Part shown: positions 38,275-47,418 of the stretch, piece after piece | Layout of the letters: each line of letters opens with the position of its first letter | How positions within the stretch are numbered: the first letter of the stretch is position 1 | DNA from: an uncultured Acidobacteriaceae bacterium | GTDB taxonomy: Bacteria; Acidobacteriota; Terriglobia; Terriglobales; Acidobacteriaceae | Reading direction: 5' to 3' | Length of the DNA stretch: 64,000 bases | NCBI GenBank assembly: GCA_903904755.1 | Contig: CAIVDV010000058.1 | Span: forward strand, 59,684-123,683 | Translations under genes and position numbers: made by a program | The notes under the pieces: generated by a model | Database searches by the model: none | What the model saw: the letters and a program-made list of their open reading frames with translations, nothing else | What the model was told of the DNA's origin: nothing

Positions 38275-39693
38275 ATGTCCAGGCAAGTTTCCATCTGCGT
38301 CATTGGTTCCGGTTACGTCGGCCTTGTTGCCGCCGTCTGTTTTGCTGAAGTCGGCCACAAGGTCATCTGCGTCGATAACAACGAAGCCAAAGTCAACATG
38401 CTCCAGCAGGGCATCGCTCCCATTTATGAAGAGCACCTGCCAGAGATGCTCGCCCGCCACCTCAACAAGGGCGTCACGTTTACCACCGATCTGGGCCCGG
38501 CCATTGAAGCCTGCGAAGCCGTATTCATCGCCGTCGGAACCCCCCAGGGCAGTTCCGGCTCTGCCGACCTTTCCTATGTTGAGGCCGTCGTCAGCGAAAT
38601 CGCCCGCTACGTCACCAGCTACAAGGTGCTGGTCGAAAAAAGCACGGTGCCGGTCTACACCAATGAATGGGTGAGTCGCTGCATGCACCGCCACGGCGTT
38701 GAACCCGAGTTGTTTGACGTCGTCTCCAATCCCGAATTCCTCCGCGAAGGCACAGCGATTGAGGACTTCCTGCACCCGGACCGCATCGTCGTCGGTGCCA
38801 ACAATGACCGCTCCGCCCAACTGCTTCGCGACATCTACGCCCCGCTCACCGAAGGCACCTATTACACCCAGCCCGAGGCTTTGCCCGGCATGTGCTCGCC
38901 AGCCAACCCTGCCAAATTGCTGGTCACATCGGCCCAGAGCGCGGAAATCATCAAGCATTCCTCCAACGCCTTCCTGGCGCTGAAGATCTCCTTTATCAAC
39001 GCCGTAGCAAACCTGGCCGAGTCAGTGGATGCCGATATCGAAGACATCGCCACCGGCATGGGACTCGATTCGCGCATCGGCACGCGCTTCCTCCGCGCCG
39101 GCATCGGCTACGGCGGCTCCTGCTTCCCCAAGGATGTGGCAGCCTTCTACTGGGTCGCCCAGCAGCAGGGCATCGACTTCCAGATTCTCGACGAAGTCCG
39201 CAAGATCAACGCCCACCAGCAGGAAATCTTCTTCAACAAGGTGCGCGCCGCTCTGTGGACCCTGCGCGGCAAGAAGCTCGCTGCTCTCGGCCTTGCCTTC
39301 AAGGCAGATACCGACGACATCCGCGACTCTCCCGCCATCGACATCATACGCAAGCTCATCGACGCAGGCGTTTCCATCACCGCCTACGACCCGGCTGCAA
39401 TCGAAAAGACCAAGGCCGTGCTGCCTCCGTCGGATTCGATGCAGTATGCCGAAGACCCCTATTCCGCAGCCGAGGGTGCTGATGCTGTCATCATCCTGAC
39501 AGAGTGGAAGGAGTTCGGGAAGCTCGACCTGCACCGGCTCAACCACGCGCTCAAGTTCCCCATCATCATCGATGGCCGCAACCTCTACAAGCCCGCGTTT
39601 ATGCAGGAGCAGGGCTTCACCTACGTCTCCGTTGGCCGCCCGGCTGTCTATTCAGCACAGCAGGGCAAGCCCCGCAAAATCGTGCTTTCCTGA
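38275..39693 (+). CDS. ugd: UDP-glucose 6-dehydrogenase
   Basis: A 472-residue NAD-dependent enzyme that oxidises UDP-glucose twice to UDP-glucuronate. It has ICVIGSGYVGL for NAD, VAVGTP-like FIAVGTPQG, SNPEFLREG, and the catalytic Cys283 in YGGSCFPKD. FKADTDDIRDSPA follows in the C-terminal domain. The start is ATG 38275, with AGGAG 10 bases upstream; a longer open frame to the left is only overhang into the spacer and the HD gene. It precedes uxs by 21 bases, and the pair would make UDP-xylose. Confidence 0.96.
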   Translation: MSRQVSICVIGSGYVGLVAAVCFAEVGHKVICVDNNEAKVNMLQQGIAPIYEEHLPEMLARHLNKGVTFTTDLGPAIEACEAVFIAVGTPQGSSGSADLSYVEAVVSEIARYVTSYKVLVEKSTVPVYTNEWVSRCMHRHGVEPELFDVVSNPEFLREGTAIEDFLHPDRIVVGANNDRSAQLLRDIYAPLTEGTYYTQPEALPGMCSPANPAKLLVTSAQSAEIIKHSSNAFLALKISFINAVANLAESVDADIEDIATGMGLDSRIGTRFLRAGIGYGGSCFPKDVAAFYWVAQQQGIDFQILDEVRKINAHQQEIFFNKVRAALWTLRGKKLAALGLAFKADTDDIRDSPAIDIIRKLIDAGVSITAYDPAAIEKTKAVLPPSDSMQYAEDPYSAAEGADAVIILTEWKEFGKLDLHRLNHALKFPIIIDGRNLYKPAFMQEQGFTYVSVGRPAVYSAQQGKPRKIVLS

Positions 39694-39714
39694 CCCCACT
39701 GGACATGCTCAACT

Positions 39715-40641
39715 ATGCAAATTCTTGTTACCGGCGCTGCCGGCTTCCTTGGTTCTCACCTTACGGATCGTCTCCTTGCCGAGGGCCACAGCGTCCTCGG
39801 CGTCGATAACCTTTCGACTGGAAATTTGGGAAATATCGCCCACCTGGCCGGTAATTCCCGCTTTGCTTTTCTTCAGCAGGACATCTGCCAGCCCTTCGAT
39901 CCGGGGCCGGTGGACTTTGTCTTCAACATGGCCTCCCCCGCCTCTCCCCCGGAGTACCTGCGGCTGGCCATTGAAACCCTCAACGTCGGCTCCGTCGGCA
40001 CGGAAAACATGCTGAAAATCGCCGAAAAGTACTCGGCAGGCTTTCTGCACGCCAGCACCAGCGAGTGCTACGGCGACCCTCTGGAGCATCCCCAGCCGGA
40101 GTCCTACTGGGGCAACGTCAACCCCGTCGGACCGCGCTCCGTCTACGACGAGGCCAAGCGCTTTTCCGAATCCCTCACCATGGCCTACCACCGCTATCGC
40201 GGCGTGAACACCCACCTGGTGCGCATTTTCAACACCTACGGACCCCGGCTCCACCCCGGCGATGGCCGCGTCATCTCCAACTTCGTCATGCAGGCACTCC
40301 GCAACGAGCCGCTGACCGTCTACGGCAACGGCGAGCAGACCCGCAGCTTCTGTTATGTCAGTGACCTCATTGACGGCATCGTCCGCCTGGCCTGGTCAGA
40401 CGAGCACATGCCCACCAACATCGGCAATCCGGGCGAGTTCACCATTCTGGAGTGCGCGCAGGCCATCCTCGAAGTCACCGGCTCAAAGAGCGAGCTCATT
40501 TTCAAGCCGCTGCCGCAGGATGACCCCACCCGCCGCCGTCCCAACATCGCCAAGGCGAAGGAAGTACTCGGCTGGGAGCCAAAAATCAGCCTCCGCGAAG
40601 GCCTGAATCTCTCGCTCGACTACTTCCGCGCCCAACTCTAG
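39715..40641 (+). CDS. uxs: UDP-glucuronate decarboxylase (UDP-xylose synthase)
   Basis: A 308-residue extended SDR that converts UDP-glucuronate to UDP-xylose, the second step after Ugd. It has [11 protein letters not shown] for [12 protein letters not shown], and [19 protein letters not shown] with catalytic Tyr144 and Lys148. The UXS-specific GNVNPxGxRSxYDE block separates it from UDP-glucose epimerases. It is co-directional with ugd at 21 bases and ends at a terminator. The product feeds xylose-containing surface glycans. Confidence 0.93.
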   Translation: MQILVTGAAGFLGSHLTDRLLAEGHSVLGVDNLSTGNLGNIAHLAGNSRFAFLQQDICQPFDPGPVDFVFNMASPASPPEYLRLAIETLNVGSVGTENMLKIAEKYSAGFLHASTSECYGDPLEHPQPESYWGNVNPVGPRSVYDEAKRFSESLTMAYHRYRGVNTHLVRIFNTYGPRLHPGDGRVISNFVMQALRNEPLTVYGNGEQTRSFCYVSDLIDGIVRLAWSDEHMPTNIGNPGEFTILECAQAILEVTGSKSELIFKPLPQDDPTRRRPNIAKAKEVLGWEPKISLREGLNLSLDYFRAQL

Positions 40642-40664
40642 GTGAATTCGGCCAGACAGCTTTT

Positions 40665-40692
40665 GGCCCTTCTGCCACCTGGCAGAGGGGCC
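40665..40692 (+). terminator. Terminator of the ugd-uxs operon
   Basis: GGCCCTTCTGCCA pairs with TGGCAGAGGGGCC (one wobble) with a 2-base centre and is followed by CTTTTTG at 40696-40702. Confidence 0.8.
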
Positions 40693-40740
40693 ATGCTTTT
40701 TGCAGGGCAGGCTCCCCCGTTTATGCGAAGCCTGTTCCGC

Positions 40741-40746
40741 TATACT
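40741..40746 (+). promoter_or_regulatory. Candidate -10 element (TATACT) for a leaderless transcript
   Basis: TATACT ends 7 bases before the ATG of the propeller protein, which lacks a ribosome site. A transcript from here would begin at or next to the A of ATG. The -35 is weak. Confidence 0.4.
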
Positions 40747-40753
40747 CCTGCCA

Positions 40754-41812
40754 ATGAACATCCTGCCATTTTCCCTGTTGCTTGCCCTGGTACTGCCCCT
40801 TGCGACGGTGGCCCAAACGCCGAGTTTGAGCTGGACGATGCAGGGGTCGGGCACCACGGCTGGCCTCCGGGGGATTAACTCCGTCGATGGGCAAGTGGCC
40901 TGGGCCTCTGGTACGGAAGGCACAATCCTGCGGACGACCGACGGCGGAGAGCACTGGAGCCGCTGTGCCACACCCGACGCCGCCAGCGATGGCGCAACCC
41001 TCGACTTCCGCGGCATCCAGGCCTTCGACGCCAACACAGCAATAGCCATGTCCTCCGGCCCTGGCGACAAGTCCCGCCTCTACAAAACCACCGACGCCTG
41101 CAAAACCTGGGCCCTGCTGCGTAAGAACACAGACAAGGACGGTTTCTGGGATGCCATTTCCGCCGCCGATATCAACACTCTCATCCTCTTGGGAGACCCT
41201 GTTGACGGATATTTCTTTCTCTCCAATTCAGACGATGGCGGCAACACTTGGACGCGCGACAGTGACAAGTCTCTGACAAGCAATCCCGCCGAGGGCGGAT
41301 TCGCCGCTAGCAACTCGTCCATACTCGTGAACTGGGTAGATGGACCGTTGATCTTTGCCACTGGAAGTCCAGCGGGAGCCCGACTCTTTCGTGCTTGTGA
41401 CACATGCAGTTCCACCCGTACCTGGACGGCAGAGTCGATGCCAGCATTCCCCGAGTCACAATCGGCAGGCATTTTCTCTCTCGCCTTCAAGGACTGGAAA
41501 GCCATAATCGCCGCAGGCGGCGACTACACCAAGCCCAACGAAGCCACTGGCACCGCTGCGTGGTCGGCTGACGGCGGCCTCCACTGGACCGCCTCCAGGA
41601 CCCCGCCCCACGGCTACCGCTCGACCGTGCAATACTCTGCCGACCTGAAGGCCTGGGTTACCGCAGGCACCAATGGCTCCGACATCAGCCGGGATGACGG
41701 CAAGACCTGGCAGCCAATCGACAACGGCAACTGGAATGCCCTCTCCCTTCCCTTCCTCGTCGGGCCCAAAGGCCGCATCGCCCGGCTGAGTGTCGCGTCG
41801 GCCGCCCACTAG
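40754..41812 (+). CDS. Exported Ycf48/BNR-like beta-propeller protein
   Basis: A 352-residue protein with an N-terminal signal (ILPFSLLLALVLPLATVAQ). Repeats of the BNR/Ycf48 type follow: WASGTEGTILRTTDGGEHW, then LYKTTDACKTW, SNSDDGGNTW, WSADGGLHW and SRDDGKTW. Five Asp-box-like turns suggest a six- or seven-bladed propeller. The function is unknown; related proteins are annotated as photosystem II assembly-factor-like or as oxidoreductases. A start at 40700 exists in frame but the signal peptide begins at 40754. Confidence 0.75.
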   Translation: MNILPFSLLLALVLPLATVAQTPSLSWTMQGSGTTAGLRGINSVDGQVAWASGTEGTILRTTDGGEHWSRCATPDAASDGATLDFRGIQAFDANTAIAMSSGPGDKSRLYKTTDACKTWALLRKNTDKDGFWDAISAADINTLILLGDPVDGYFFLSNSDDGGNTWTRDSDKSLTSNPAEGGFAASNSSILVNWVDGPLIFATGSPAGARLFRACDTCSSTRTWTAESMPAFPESQSAGIFSLAFKDWKAIIAAGGDYTKPNEATGTAAWSADGGLHWTASRTPPHGYRSTVQYSADLKAWVTAGTNGSDISRDDGKTWQPIDNGNWNALSLPFLVGPKGRIARLSVASAAH

Positions 41813-41957
41813 TTCCGCAAGCGCCGCCGTCTCGGCCCGGTCTGATCGCCGGTGAATCCAAATCCTCTTCGACCGCGTCAAATAGCAAGCCCACCATCGC
41901 TCCCTTTCCACCCCGAAACCCCTGCTTCCCCACCCCGGCACGATACCATTAAGGCAA

Positions 41958-42710
41958 ATGATGCAGGCGACCCTCTCCAGCGCGCAGATGCCCAGCGGAG
42001 CGGCCCCGGCCCCCGCACAGCCCCTCGTGCGCGTTAGCGGCCTCGCCAAGCGCTACCAGACTCCCCGCGGGGAGCTCGCCCTTTTCCAGGACCTTGACCT
42101 CGAAATCCATGCCGGCGAGCTGGTTGCCATCACCGGCGCTTCCGGTAGCGGGAAGAGCACGCTTTTGCACATGCTGGGCGCGCTTGATGCACCCTCCGCA
42201 GGGGAGATATACTGCGCCTCAACCCAGGTAACTGCGCTCAGCCCCCAGGCGGCTTCCCGCTTCCGCAACGCGCAGGTTGGATACGTTTGGCAATTTCACT
42301 ATCTGCTGCCGGAGTTTACGGCGCTGGAGAACGTTGCGCTGCCCTTGATGGCCCGCGACCTGCCCCGCCGCCAGGCTGAGGCTGAGGCTGCCCACTGGCT
42401 GGCAGAGGTTGGCTTGGCAGACCGCGCCAGCCACCGGCCCGGCGAACTGAGCGGCGGCGAACAGCAGCGCGTCTCGCTGGCCCGGGCCCTGGTTACCCGT
42501 CCGGCCCTGCTGCTGGCCGACGAACCCACCGGCGACCTCGACGCAGTAACCGCCGACCTTGTTTTTGATTTGATTCAACGCCTGCACCAGGCTCACGGAC
42601 TGACCTCCGTGCTGGTCACGCACAATTTGGAATTGGCCGGGCGATGTACCCGGATTCTGCAACTCCACGGAGGCCGTTTTACGGAAGTCTCCACCGACCA
42701 TCGACTGTAA
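41958..42710 (+). CDS. ABC transporter ATP-binding protein, LolD/MacB type
   Basis: A 250-residue ATPase with all ABC signatures: Walker A GASGSGKST, a Q-loop in WQFHYLLPEFTALENV, the signature LSGGEQQR, Walker B LLLADEPTGDLD and the VTHN switch. The ExTALENV..PLM pattern is that of LolD (lipoprotein release) and related MacB-type ATPases. The first 25 residues are a Pro/Ala-rich leader; the start may be the ATG at 41958 or 41961. No permease (LolC/LolE or FtsX-like) gene lies beside it, so its partner is encoded elsewhere. Confidence 0.87.
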   Translation: MMQATLSSAQMPSGAAPAPAQPLVRVSGLAKRYQTPRGELALFQDLDLEIHAGELVAITGASGSGKSTLLHMLGALDAPSAGEIYCASTQVTALSPQAASRFRNAQVGYVWQFHYLLPEFTALENVALPLMARDLPRRQAEAEAAHWLAEVGLADRASHRPGELSGGEQQRVSLARALVTRPALLLADEPTGDLDAVTADLVFDLIQRLHQAHGLTSVLVTHNLELAGRCTRILQLHGGRFTEVSTDHRL

Positions 42711-42790
42711 CCCGACTTCACCCCAATCTGTTCTGGCGCTTCCTCTCAGAACAGCCACCGCAGCCGATAGTCATTCAGAAAGGGAACCCC

Positions 42791-45268
42791 ATGTTCGAAC
42801 GCTATACGGAGAAAGCGCGGCGCGTCATCTTCTTCGCCCGGTATGAGGCAAGCCAGTTTGGCTCGCCTTACATCGAGACCGAGCACCTGCTGCTCGGCCT
42901 CCTCCGCGAAGACAAGGCCCTCACCAACCGATTCCTGCGCTCTCACGCTTCCGTCGAGTCCATCCGAAAGCAGATTGAGGCGCACACCACGATTCGCGAA
43001 AAGGTCTCCACGTCCGTTGATCTGCCGCTCTCCAACGAGTGCAAACGCGTCCTCGCCTACGCCGCGGAAGAGGCCGAGCGCCTCAGCCACAAGCACATCG
43101 GCACCGAGCATCTGCTGCTTGGCCTGCTGCGCGAAGAAAAGTCCTTTGCCGCAGAGATTCTGCAGGAGCGCGGGCTGAAGCTGGCCGGCATCCGCGAAGA
43201 GCTTTCGCGTGTAACCCAGGACAAGCCTGCCGCCGTGCCCCAGCAACAGCAACAGGGCCGCCAGCGCGAGACCAGCCTGCTCAACGAGTTCAGCCGCGAC
43301 CTGACCCAGGCCGCAGCCGATGGCCAGCTTGACCCGCTGGTGGGCCGCGATACGGAACTGGAGCGCGTCATCCAGATTCTGTGCCGCCGCACCAAGAACA
43401 ACCCGGTGCTGATTGGCGAACCAGGCGTGGGCAAGACCGCAATTGTGGAAGGCCTGGCGCAGAAGATCGCCGATGGCGAAGTCCCCAGCTTCCTTGCCGA
43501 AAAGCGGGTGCTCGCGCTCGACCTGTCGCTCATCGTCGCAGGAACCAAGTACCGCGGCCAGTTTGAAGAGCGCCTGAAAACCATCATGAAGGAGTTGATG
43601 GAAAACCAGAACTCCATCGTCTTCATCGATGAGTTGCACACGCTGGTTGGCGCCGGCTCGGCTGAAGGCTCGCTCGATGCGGCCAACATCCTGAAGCCGG
43701 CCCTCTCCCGTGGCGAGGTGCAGTGCATTGGCGCAACCACACCGGCGGAGTTCCGCAAGTCGATTGAGAAGGACCGCTCGCTGGAGCGCCGCTTCCAGGC
43801 CGTCAAAGTTCCTCCGCCGAACGAAGCCGATGCCATCAAGATCATCATGGGCATCAAGGACCGCTACGAAAAGTTCCACGCCGTCAGCTATACCGACGAC
43901 GCGATTGAGTTCGCGGTCTCGCATTCCAACCGGTACATCCCCGACCGCTTCCTGCCCGACAAGGCAATCGACCTTATCGACGAAGCCGGCGCCCGGGTCA
44001 AACTGCGCCAAACCTCGCTGCCCGAAGAGATTACCGAAGTCCAGAAGCGCATCAAGTTCATCGTGCACCGCATGGAAAACGCCATCGCGAATCACGAGTT
44101 TGAGAAGGCGCGTTTCTACAGTGACGAAGAGCGCAAGGAGCGTGAAAACCTGCGCGCCCTGCGCGAAAAGTACAACCTGGATGACTCCGCCGCCGGCATC
44201 GTCGGCCGCGAAGACATTGAGGATGTCGTCAGCCGATGGACCGGCGTGCCGGTGAACAGCATCAAGGAAGAAGAGACGCAGAAACTGCTGCGCGTGGAAG
44301 GCGAACTGCACAAGCGCGTGATCTCGCAGGAGAAGGCCATCAGCGCCCTCGCCCGCGCCATTCGTCGCTCCCGTGCGGGGCTCAAGTCGCCACTGCGTCC
44401 CATTGGCAGCTTCCTCTTCCTGGGTCCGACCGGTGTGGGCAAAACGGAAGTGGCGCGCACCTTGGCGCAGTTCCTCTTTGGCAGCGAGAAGTCTCTGATC
44501 CGCTTCGATATGTCGGAGTACATGGAGAAGCATTCCGTGGCCAAGTTGATTGGTTCGCCTCCGGGATATGTGGGCTATGAGGAGGGTGGCCAGCTTACCG
44601 AGCGTGTCAAGCGTTCGCCGTACTCTGTCGTCCTGCTGGACGAAGTGGAGAAGGCGCACCCCGATGTCTTCAATCTGCTGCTGCAGGTCTTTGAAGATGG
44701 TCAACTGACCGACGGTCTGGGCAACACCGTCGACTTCAAGAACACCATCATCATCATGACCTCCAATATCGGCTCCAAGTACCTGATCAAGGAGAAGAAA
44801 TCACTTGGCTTCCACAGCGACGTTGAAGACCAGATCAACGAAACCGTGGAAAAGAATGTGATGGCCGAGGTCAAGAAGGCATTCAATCCGGAGTTCCTGA
44901 ACCGTATCGACGAGGTCATCCTATTCCAGGCGCTCACGGATACCGACCTGATCCAGATTGTCGATCTGCTGGTGAACCAGTTGAACGCCAACCTGTCGCA
45001 GAAGGCCATCACCATTTCTGTCGATGCCGATGCGAAGAAGTGGATTCTCGACAAGACCCTTGGCGACCGCACCTATGGCGCTCGTCCCCTGCGTCGCGGC
45101 TTGCAGCGCTACATTGAGGACCCGCTCTCTGAGGCGCTCATCGCCGGCCAAATCACCGACCGCCCGGCCTTCCTCGAGGTCTACCTCACCAACAACCAGC
45201 TCTTCTACCGCTCCGTCAAACCAGAGAGCGAAGAGAAGCCGGATGGCATCCTGCTGTACCAGGCGTAA
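42791..45268 (+). CDS. clpC: ATP-dependent Clp protease ATP-binding subunit ClpC
   Basis: An 825-residue AAA+ unfoldase that feeds ClpP or acts as a disaggregase. Two Clp-N repeats cover residues 3-145 ([11 protein letters not shown] twice). NBD1 has Walker A GEPGVGKT (209-216) and Walker B VFIDELH. The middle domain is short, of ClpC rather than ClpB length, and contains an [14 protein letters not shown] (UVR-like) segment. NBD2 has GPTGVGKTE (545-553) and LLDEVEKAH. The start is ATG 42791 with AGGGA before it. A strong terminator follows. It would act in protein quality control in the cytoplasm. Confidence 0.96.
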   Translation: MFERYTEKARRVIFFARYEASQFGSPYIETEHLLLGLLREDKALTNRFLRSHASVESIRKQIEAHTTIREKVSTSVDLPLSNECKRVLAYAAEEAERLSHKHIGTEHLLLGLLREEKSFAAEILQERGLKLAGIREELSRVTQDKPAAVPQQQQQGRQRETSLLNEFSRDLTQAAADGQLDPLVGRDTELERVIQILCRRTKNNPVLIGEPGVGKTAIVEGLAQKIADGEVPSFLAEKRVLALDLSLIVAGTKYRGQFEERLKTIMKELMENQNSIVFIDELHTLVGAGSAEGSLDAANILKPALSRGEVQCIGATTPAEFRKSIEKDRSLERRFQAVKVPPPNEADAIKIIMGIKDRYEKFHAVSYTDDAIEFAVSHSNRYIPDRFLPDKAIDLIDEAGARVKLRQTSLPEEITEVQKRIKFIVHRMENAIANHEFEKARFYSDEERKERENLRALREKYNLDDSAAGIVGREDIEDVVSRWTGVPVNSIKEEETQKLLRVEGELHKRVISQEKAISALARAIRRSRAGLKSPLRPIGSFLFLGPTGVGKTEVARTLAQFLFGSEKSLIRFDMSEYMEKHSVAKLIGSPPGYVGYEEGGQLTERVKRSPYSVVLLDEVEKAHPDVFNLLLQVFEDGQLTDGLGNTVDFKNTIIIMTSNIGSKYLIKEKKSLGFHSDVEDQINETVEKNVMAEVKKAFNPEFLNRIDEVILFQALTDTDLIQIVDLLVNQLNANLSQKAITISVDADAKKWILDKTLGDRTYGARPLRRGLQRYIEDPLSEALIAGQITDRPAFLEVYLTNNQLFYRSVKPESEEKPDGILLYQA

Positions 45269-45288
45269 GCAGGCTCAACCCAAACCGC

Positions 45289-45316
45289 AAAGGCCCCGGA
45301 AGGTTCCGGGGCCTTT
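45289..45316 (+). terminator. Terminator of clpC
   Basis: The 11-bp stem AAAGGCCCCGG / CCGGGGCCTTT with loop AAGGTT is followed by GTTTTC, 20 bases after the clpC stop. Confidence 0.92.
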
Positions 45317-45468
45317 GTTTTCAGCTACTTGTTGCTTTTCTGTCTCAAATCTCGCGATTTCTGTATGAAACTTTATGCGAAGCCCTGTAAACTCTGGATA
45401 ATTTAGTCACCCGCAATCAGACTATCCATCGAACACCTTCCCGGCTAATCCAACTGAGGACTTTGACC

Positions 45469-46443
45469 ATGTCGACGGATTTCTCGTATCTTCTGAAAAA
45501 AATCGAGCAGACTGACTTCTCGACGACTCCCTTCAAACACCTGGAGATTGCCGACTTTCTGGCGCCTGAGCACTTTGATGCTATCGTCCGGACGCCCCAA
45601 ATCAAGCTGGACGGATACCAGACAACCGAAGCGTTGCTGGATGGACTTGAGGCAAATGGCTATGTCATCATCCCCTTCCCCGGATGCGTGACCAACAAGA
45701 AGGAATACCTCACTTGGTTTCATGGCCACTCCCACAAGAAGGTTCATGAAGCAACTGAGAGTTTTGGCATCGTTCTGCGGCTTGCCAAGTACCAGACTGC
45801 GATTTTGGAAGACCTGAACAAGTTCTTCGAATCACCGGAGCTGGTTTCGGTTCTTTGCAGGAAATTTGGGATTGACGGCAAACTCACGGTGGATGCAGGA
45901 CTCCAAAAGTACCTGCACGGCTACGAAATCAGCCCGCACCCGGACATTCGCCGCAAGGCCCTGACCTGGATGCTGAACATCAATCCGGGCACCAATCCGG
46001 AAGAGGCCGAGTTTCATACGCACTATCTGCAGTTCAAGCCGGAGTTCCGCTTTATCACGGAGTTTTGGAAGGGCAATACCGGCTTTGACCGCGAGTGGGT
46101 TCCCTGGGGTTGGTGCGAAACCGCAAAGCGCCAGCGGGCGAACAACAGTATCGTCTTCTTCTCGCCTTCGAACGACACCATGCACGCTGTGAAGGCCGAC
46201 TACGACCACCTGAAGACGCAGCGGACCCAGTTTTACGGCAACCTCTGGTATCCAAACATTCCGATCAAGAAGATCAGTTTCAAGGCTTTTGACATAGCCG
46301 CGAATCAGGAGCGGGTGGAGGCATCTTTGCCCCTGCACAAGAAGGTTCGCGCCAACCTCAAGAACACCAAGCTCGGCGACACCTACAGGGCAATCAAGAA
46401 GACTCTAACCGGAGAAAATAACGAGAAGATCCGCAAGGTCTGA
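45469..46443 (+). CDS. 2OG-Fe(II) oxygenase superfamily protein
   Basis: A 324-residue protein with a probable jelly-roll oxygenase core. The iron triad is visible as His157 and Asp159 (SPHPDIRRK) and His239 (TMHAVK). Arg252 (QRTQFYGNLW) is suited to bind 2-oxoglutarate. These give the HxD...H...R pattern. Substrates of such enzymes near glycan genes are often sugars or modified peptides; none can be assigned. The start is ATG 45469 with GAGGA upstream (a TTG two codons earlier is possible). It is its own unit between two terminators. Confidence 0.72.
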   Translation: MSTDFSYLLKKIEQTDFSTTPFKHLEIADFLAPEHFDAIVRTPQIKLDGYQTTEALLDGLEANGYVIIPFPGCVTNKKEYLTWFHGHSHKKVHEATESFGIVLRLAKYQTAILEDLNKFFESPELVSVLCRKFGIDGKLTVDAGLQKYLHGYEISPHPDIRRKALTWMLNINPGTNPEEAEFHTHYLQFKPEFRFITEFWKGNTGFDREWVPWGWCETAKRQRANNSIVFFSPSNDTMHAVKADYDHLKTQRTQFYGNLWYPNIPIKKISFKAFDIAANQERVEASLPLHKKVRANLKNTKLGDTYRAIKKTLTGENNEKIRKV

Positions 46444-46470
46444 ACCTTTTCTCCACTGCCCCGAACAGTA

Positions 46471-46504
46471 AAACGCTCAGAGCACTTGCTTCCTCTGAGC
46501 GTTT
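46471..46504 (+). terminator. Terminator of the oxygenase gene
   Basis: The 12-bp stem AAACGCTCAGAG / CTCTGAGCGTTT has a 10-base loop and is followed by GCTCTTT, about 30 bases after the stop. Confidence 0.85.
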
Positions 46505-46826
46505 GCTCTTTACCCCGGTTTTCACCAGGGATACGCCGTGAAAATCCGCCCGGACTACGGCCGCTCACCCTCGCCGAACGCATTCTCATGCGCCGCTACC
46601 GTGCCCATCTGTTTCGCCTCCGTGACACGCACCCCCACCTTGTGTGACACGCTCCGTTGCACGATTCCGCCGCTTGCGTTACATTGTTTTCGTCCTCGAT
46701 TTAGGTTCAAAGTCGCTCTATGCAAGCAACTTGGCCTGAATTGTGTTGCTTTCGGGTACTGTCTTTGCGCCGCGCCCGGCAGCGCCACAGCAAATCCATC
46801 TGTTTCGACTTACGAAGGAGTCCAGA
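46505..46826. other. Non-coding leader with direct repeats before the lipoprotein gene
   Basis: No gene is supported in this 322-base region, although a short open frame begins at 46743 in the lipoprotein frame. The 9-bp repeat GTGACACGC occurs at 46622-46630 and 46644-46652, a 22-base period, and could be a regulator site. AAGGAG lies before the lipoprotein ATG. Confidence 0.45.
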
Positions 46827-47345
46827 ATGTCCGTTCGCAATACCGCCGTCACCGCCTCCATTGTTCTTGCACTTGCCGCCTCTCTCAGCCTTGTTTCCGG
46901 CTGCAAGAGCGAGCCCGCCCCCGCTACCTCCACCGCCGCTGCCGCACAGCCTGAGGCTGCTCCGGCTCCCCTCAGCCCTGAAGAGAAGAAGGCCCAGGAC
47001 GACCGTGACAAGTTCGCCGTCGCGGTTGCGGAAGAACTGCACGCCAAGGTTCCTGCCTTCAAGAACGTGAAGATCTACGCGGACAACTACGTGGGCGCCA
47101 AGGCACCTTCCAAGACCCCGCAGACCGACCCCAAAACCCGCAAGGGCGATAACCTGAACCTGGTCTTCGTCTCTGCCGAAGCCGGCACCGCCAACGGCCT
47201 TGCTGACTTTGCCAAGACCCCAGCCGCCAAGCGCGCTGCTGAAGCCGGTTTCAACGAGTTCCAGTTCGTCGATCCGGGCAGCTTCTGCTACACCATCGTC
47301 GACTCCACGAATGGCGCCGGCCCGGTCAAGTGCGGCATCCGCTAA
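46827..47345 (+). CDS. Putative lipoprotein of unknown function
   Basis: A 172-residue exported protein with a lipobox LVSGC (Cys at about residue 26), followed by an Ala/Pro-rich linker and a compact mixed alpha/beta part. No known domain is recognised. Two further Cys near the C terminus (SFCYTI and VKCGIR) could form a disulfide. A GGAG ribosome site supports the ATG at 46827. It is followed directly by a strong terminator, so it is a single-gene unit. Confidence 0.72.
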   Translation: MSVRNTAVTASIVLALAASLSLVSGCKSEPAPATSTAAAAQPEAAPAPLSPEEKKAQDDRDKFAVAVAEELHAKVPAFKNVKIYADNYVGAKAPSKTPQTDPKTRKGDNLNLVFVSAEAGTANGLADFAKTPAAKRAAEAGFNEFQFVDPGSFCYTIVDSTNGAGPVKCGIR

Positions 47346-47365
47346 GCTCACAGTCCACCGAAACC

Positions 47366-47398
47366 AAAGCGGCCTTCCCACCTCGGGAAGGCCGCTTT
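47366..47398. terminator. Strong terminator between lipoprotein and phosphatase genes
   Basis: A perfect 14-bp stem AAAGCGGCCTTCCC / GGGAAGGCCGCTTT with loop ACCTC lies in the convergent gap. T residues follow on the plus strand (CATTT). Confidence 0.88.
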
Positions 47399-47418
47399 CA
47401 TTTGCCCGCTCTGAGCGC

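Noticed and set aside
42746..44704. A 652-residue minus-strand frame opposite clpC
   Set aside because: ClpC on the plus strand has all AAA+ motifs in the right order and spacing.
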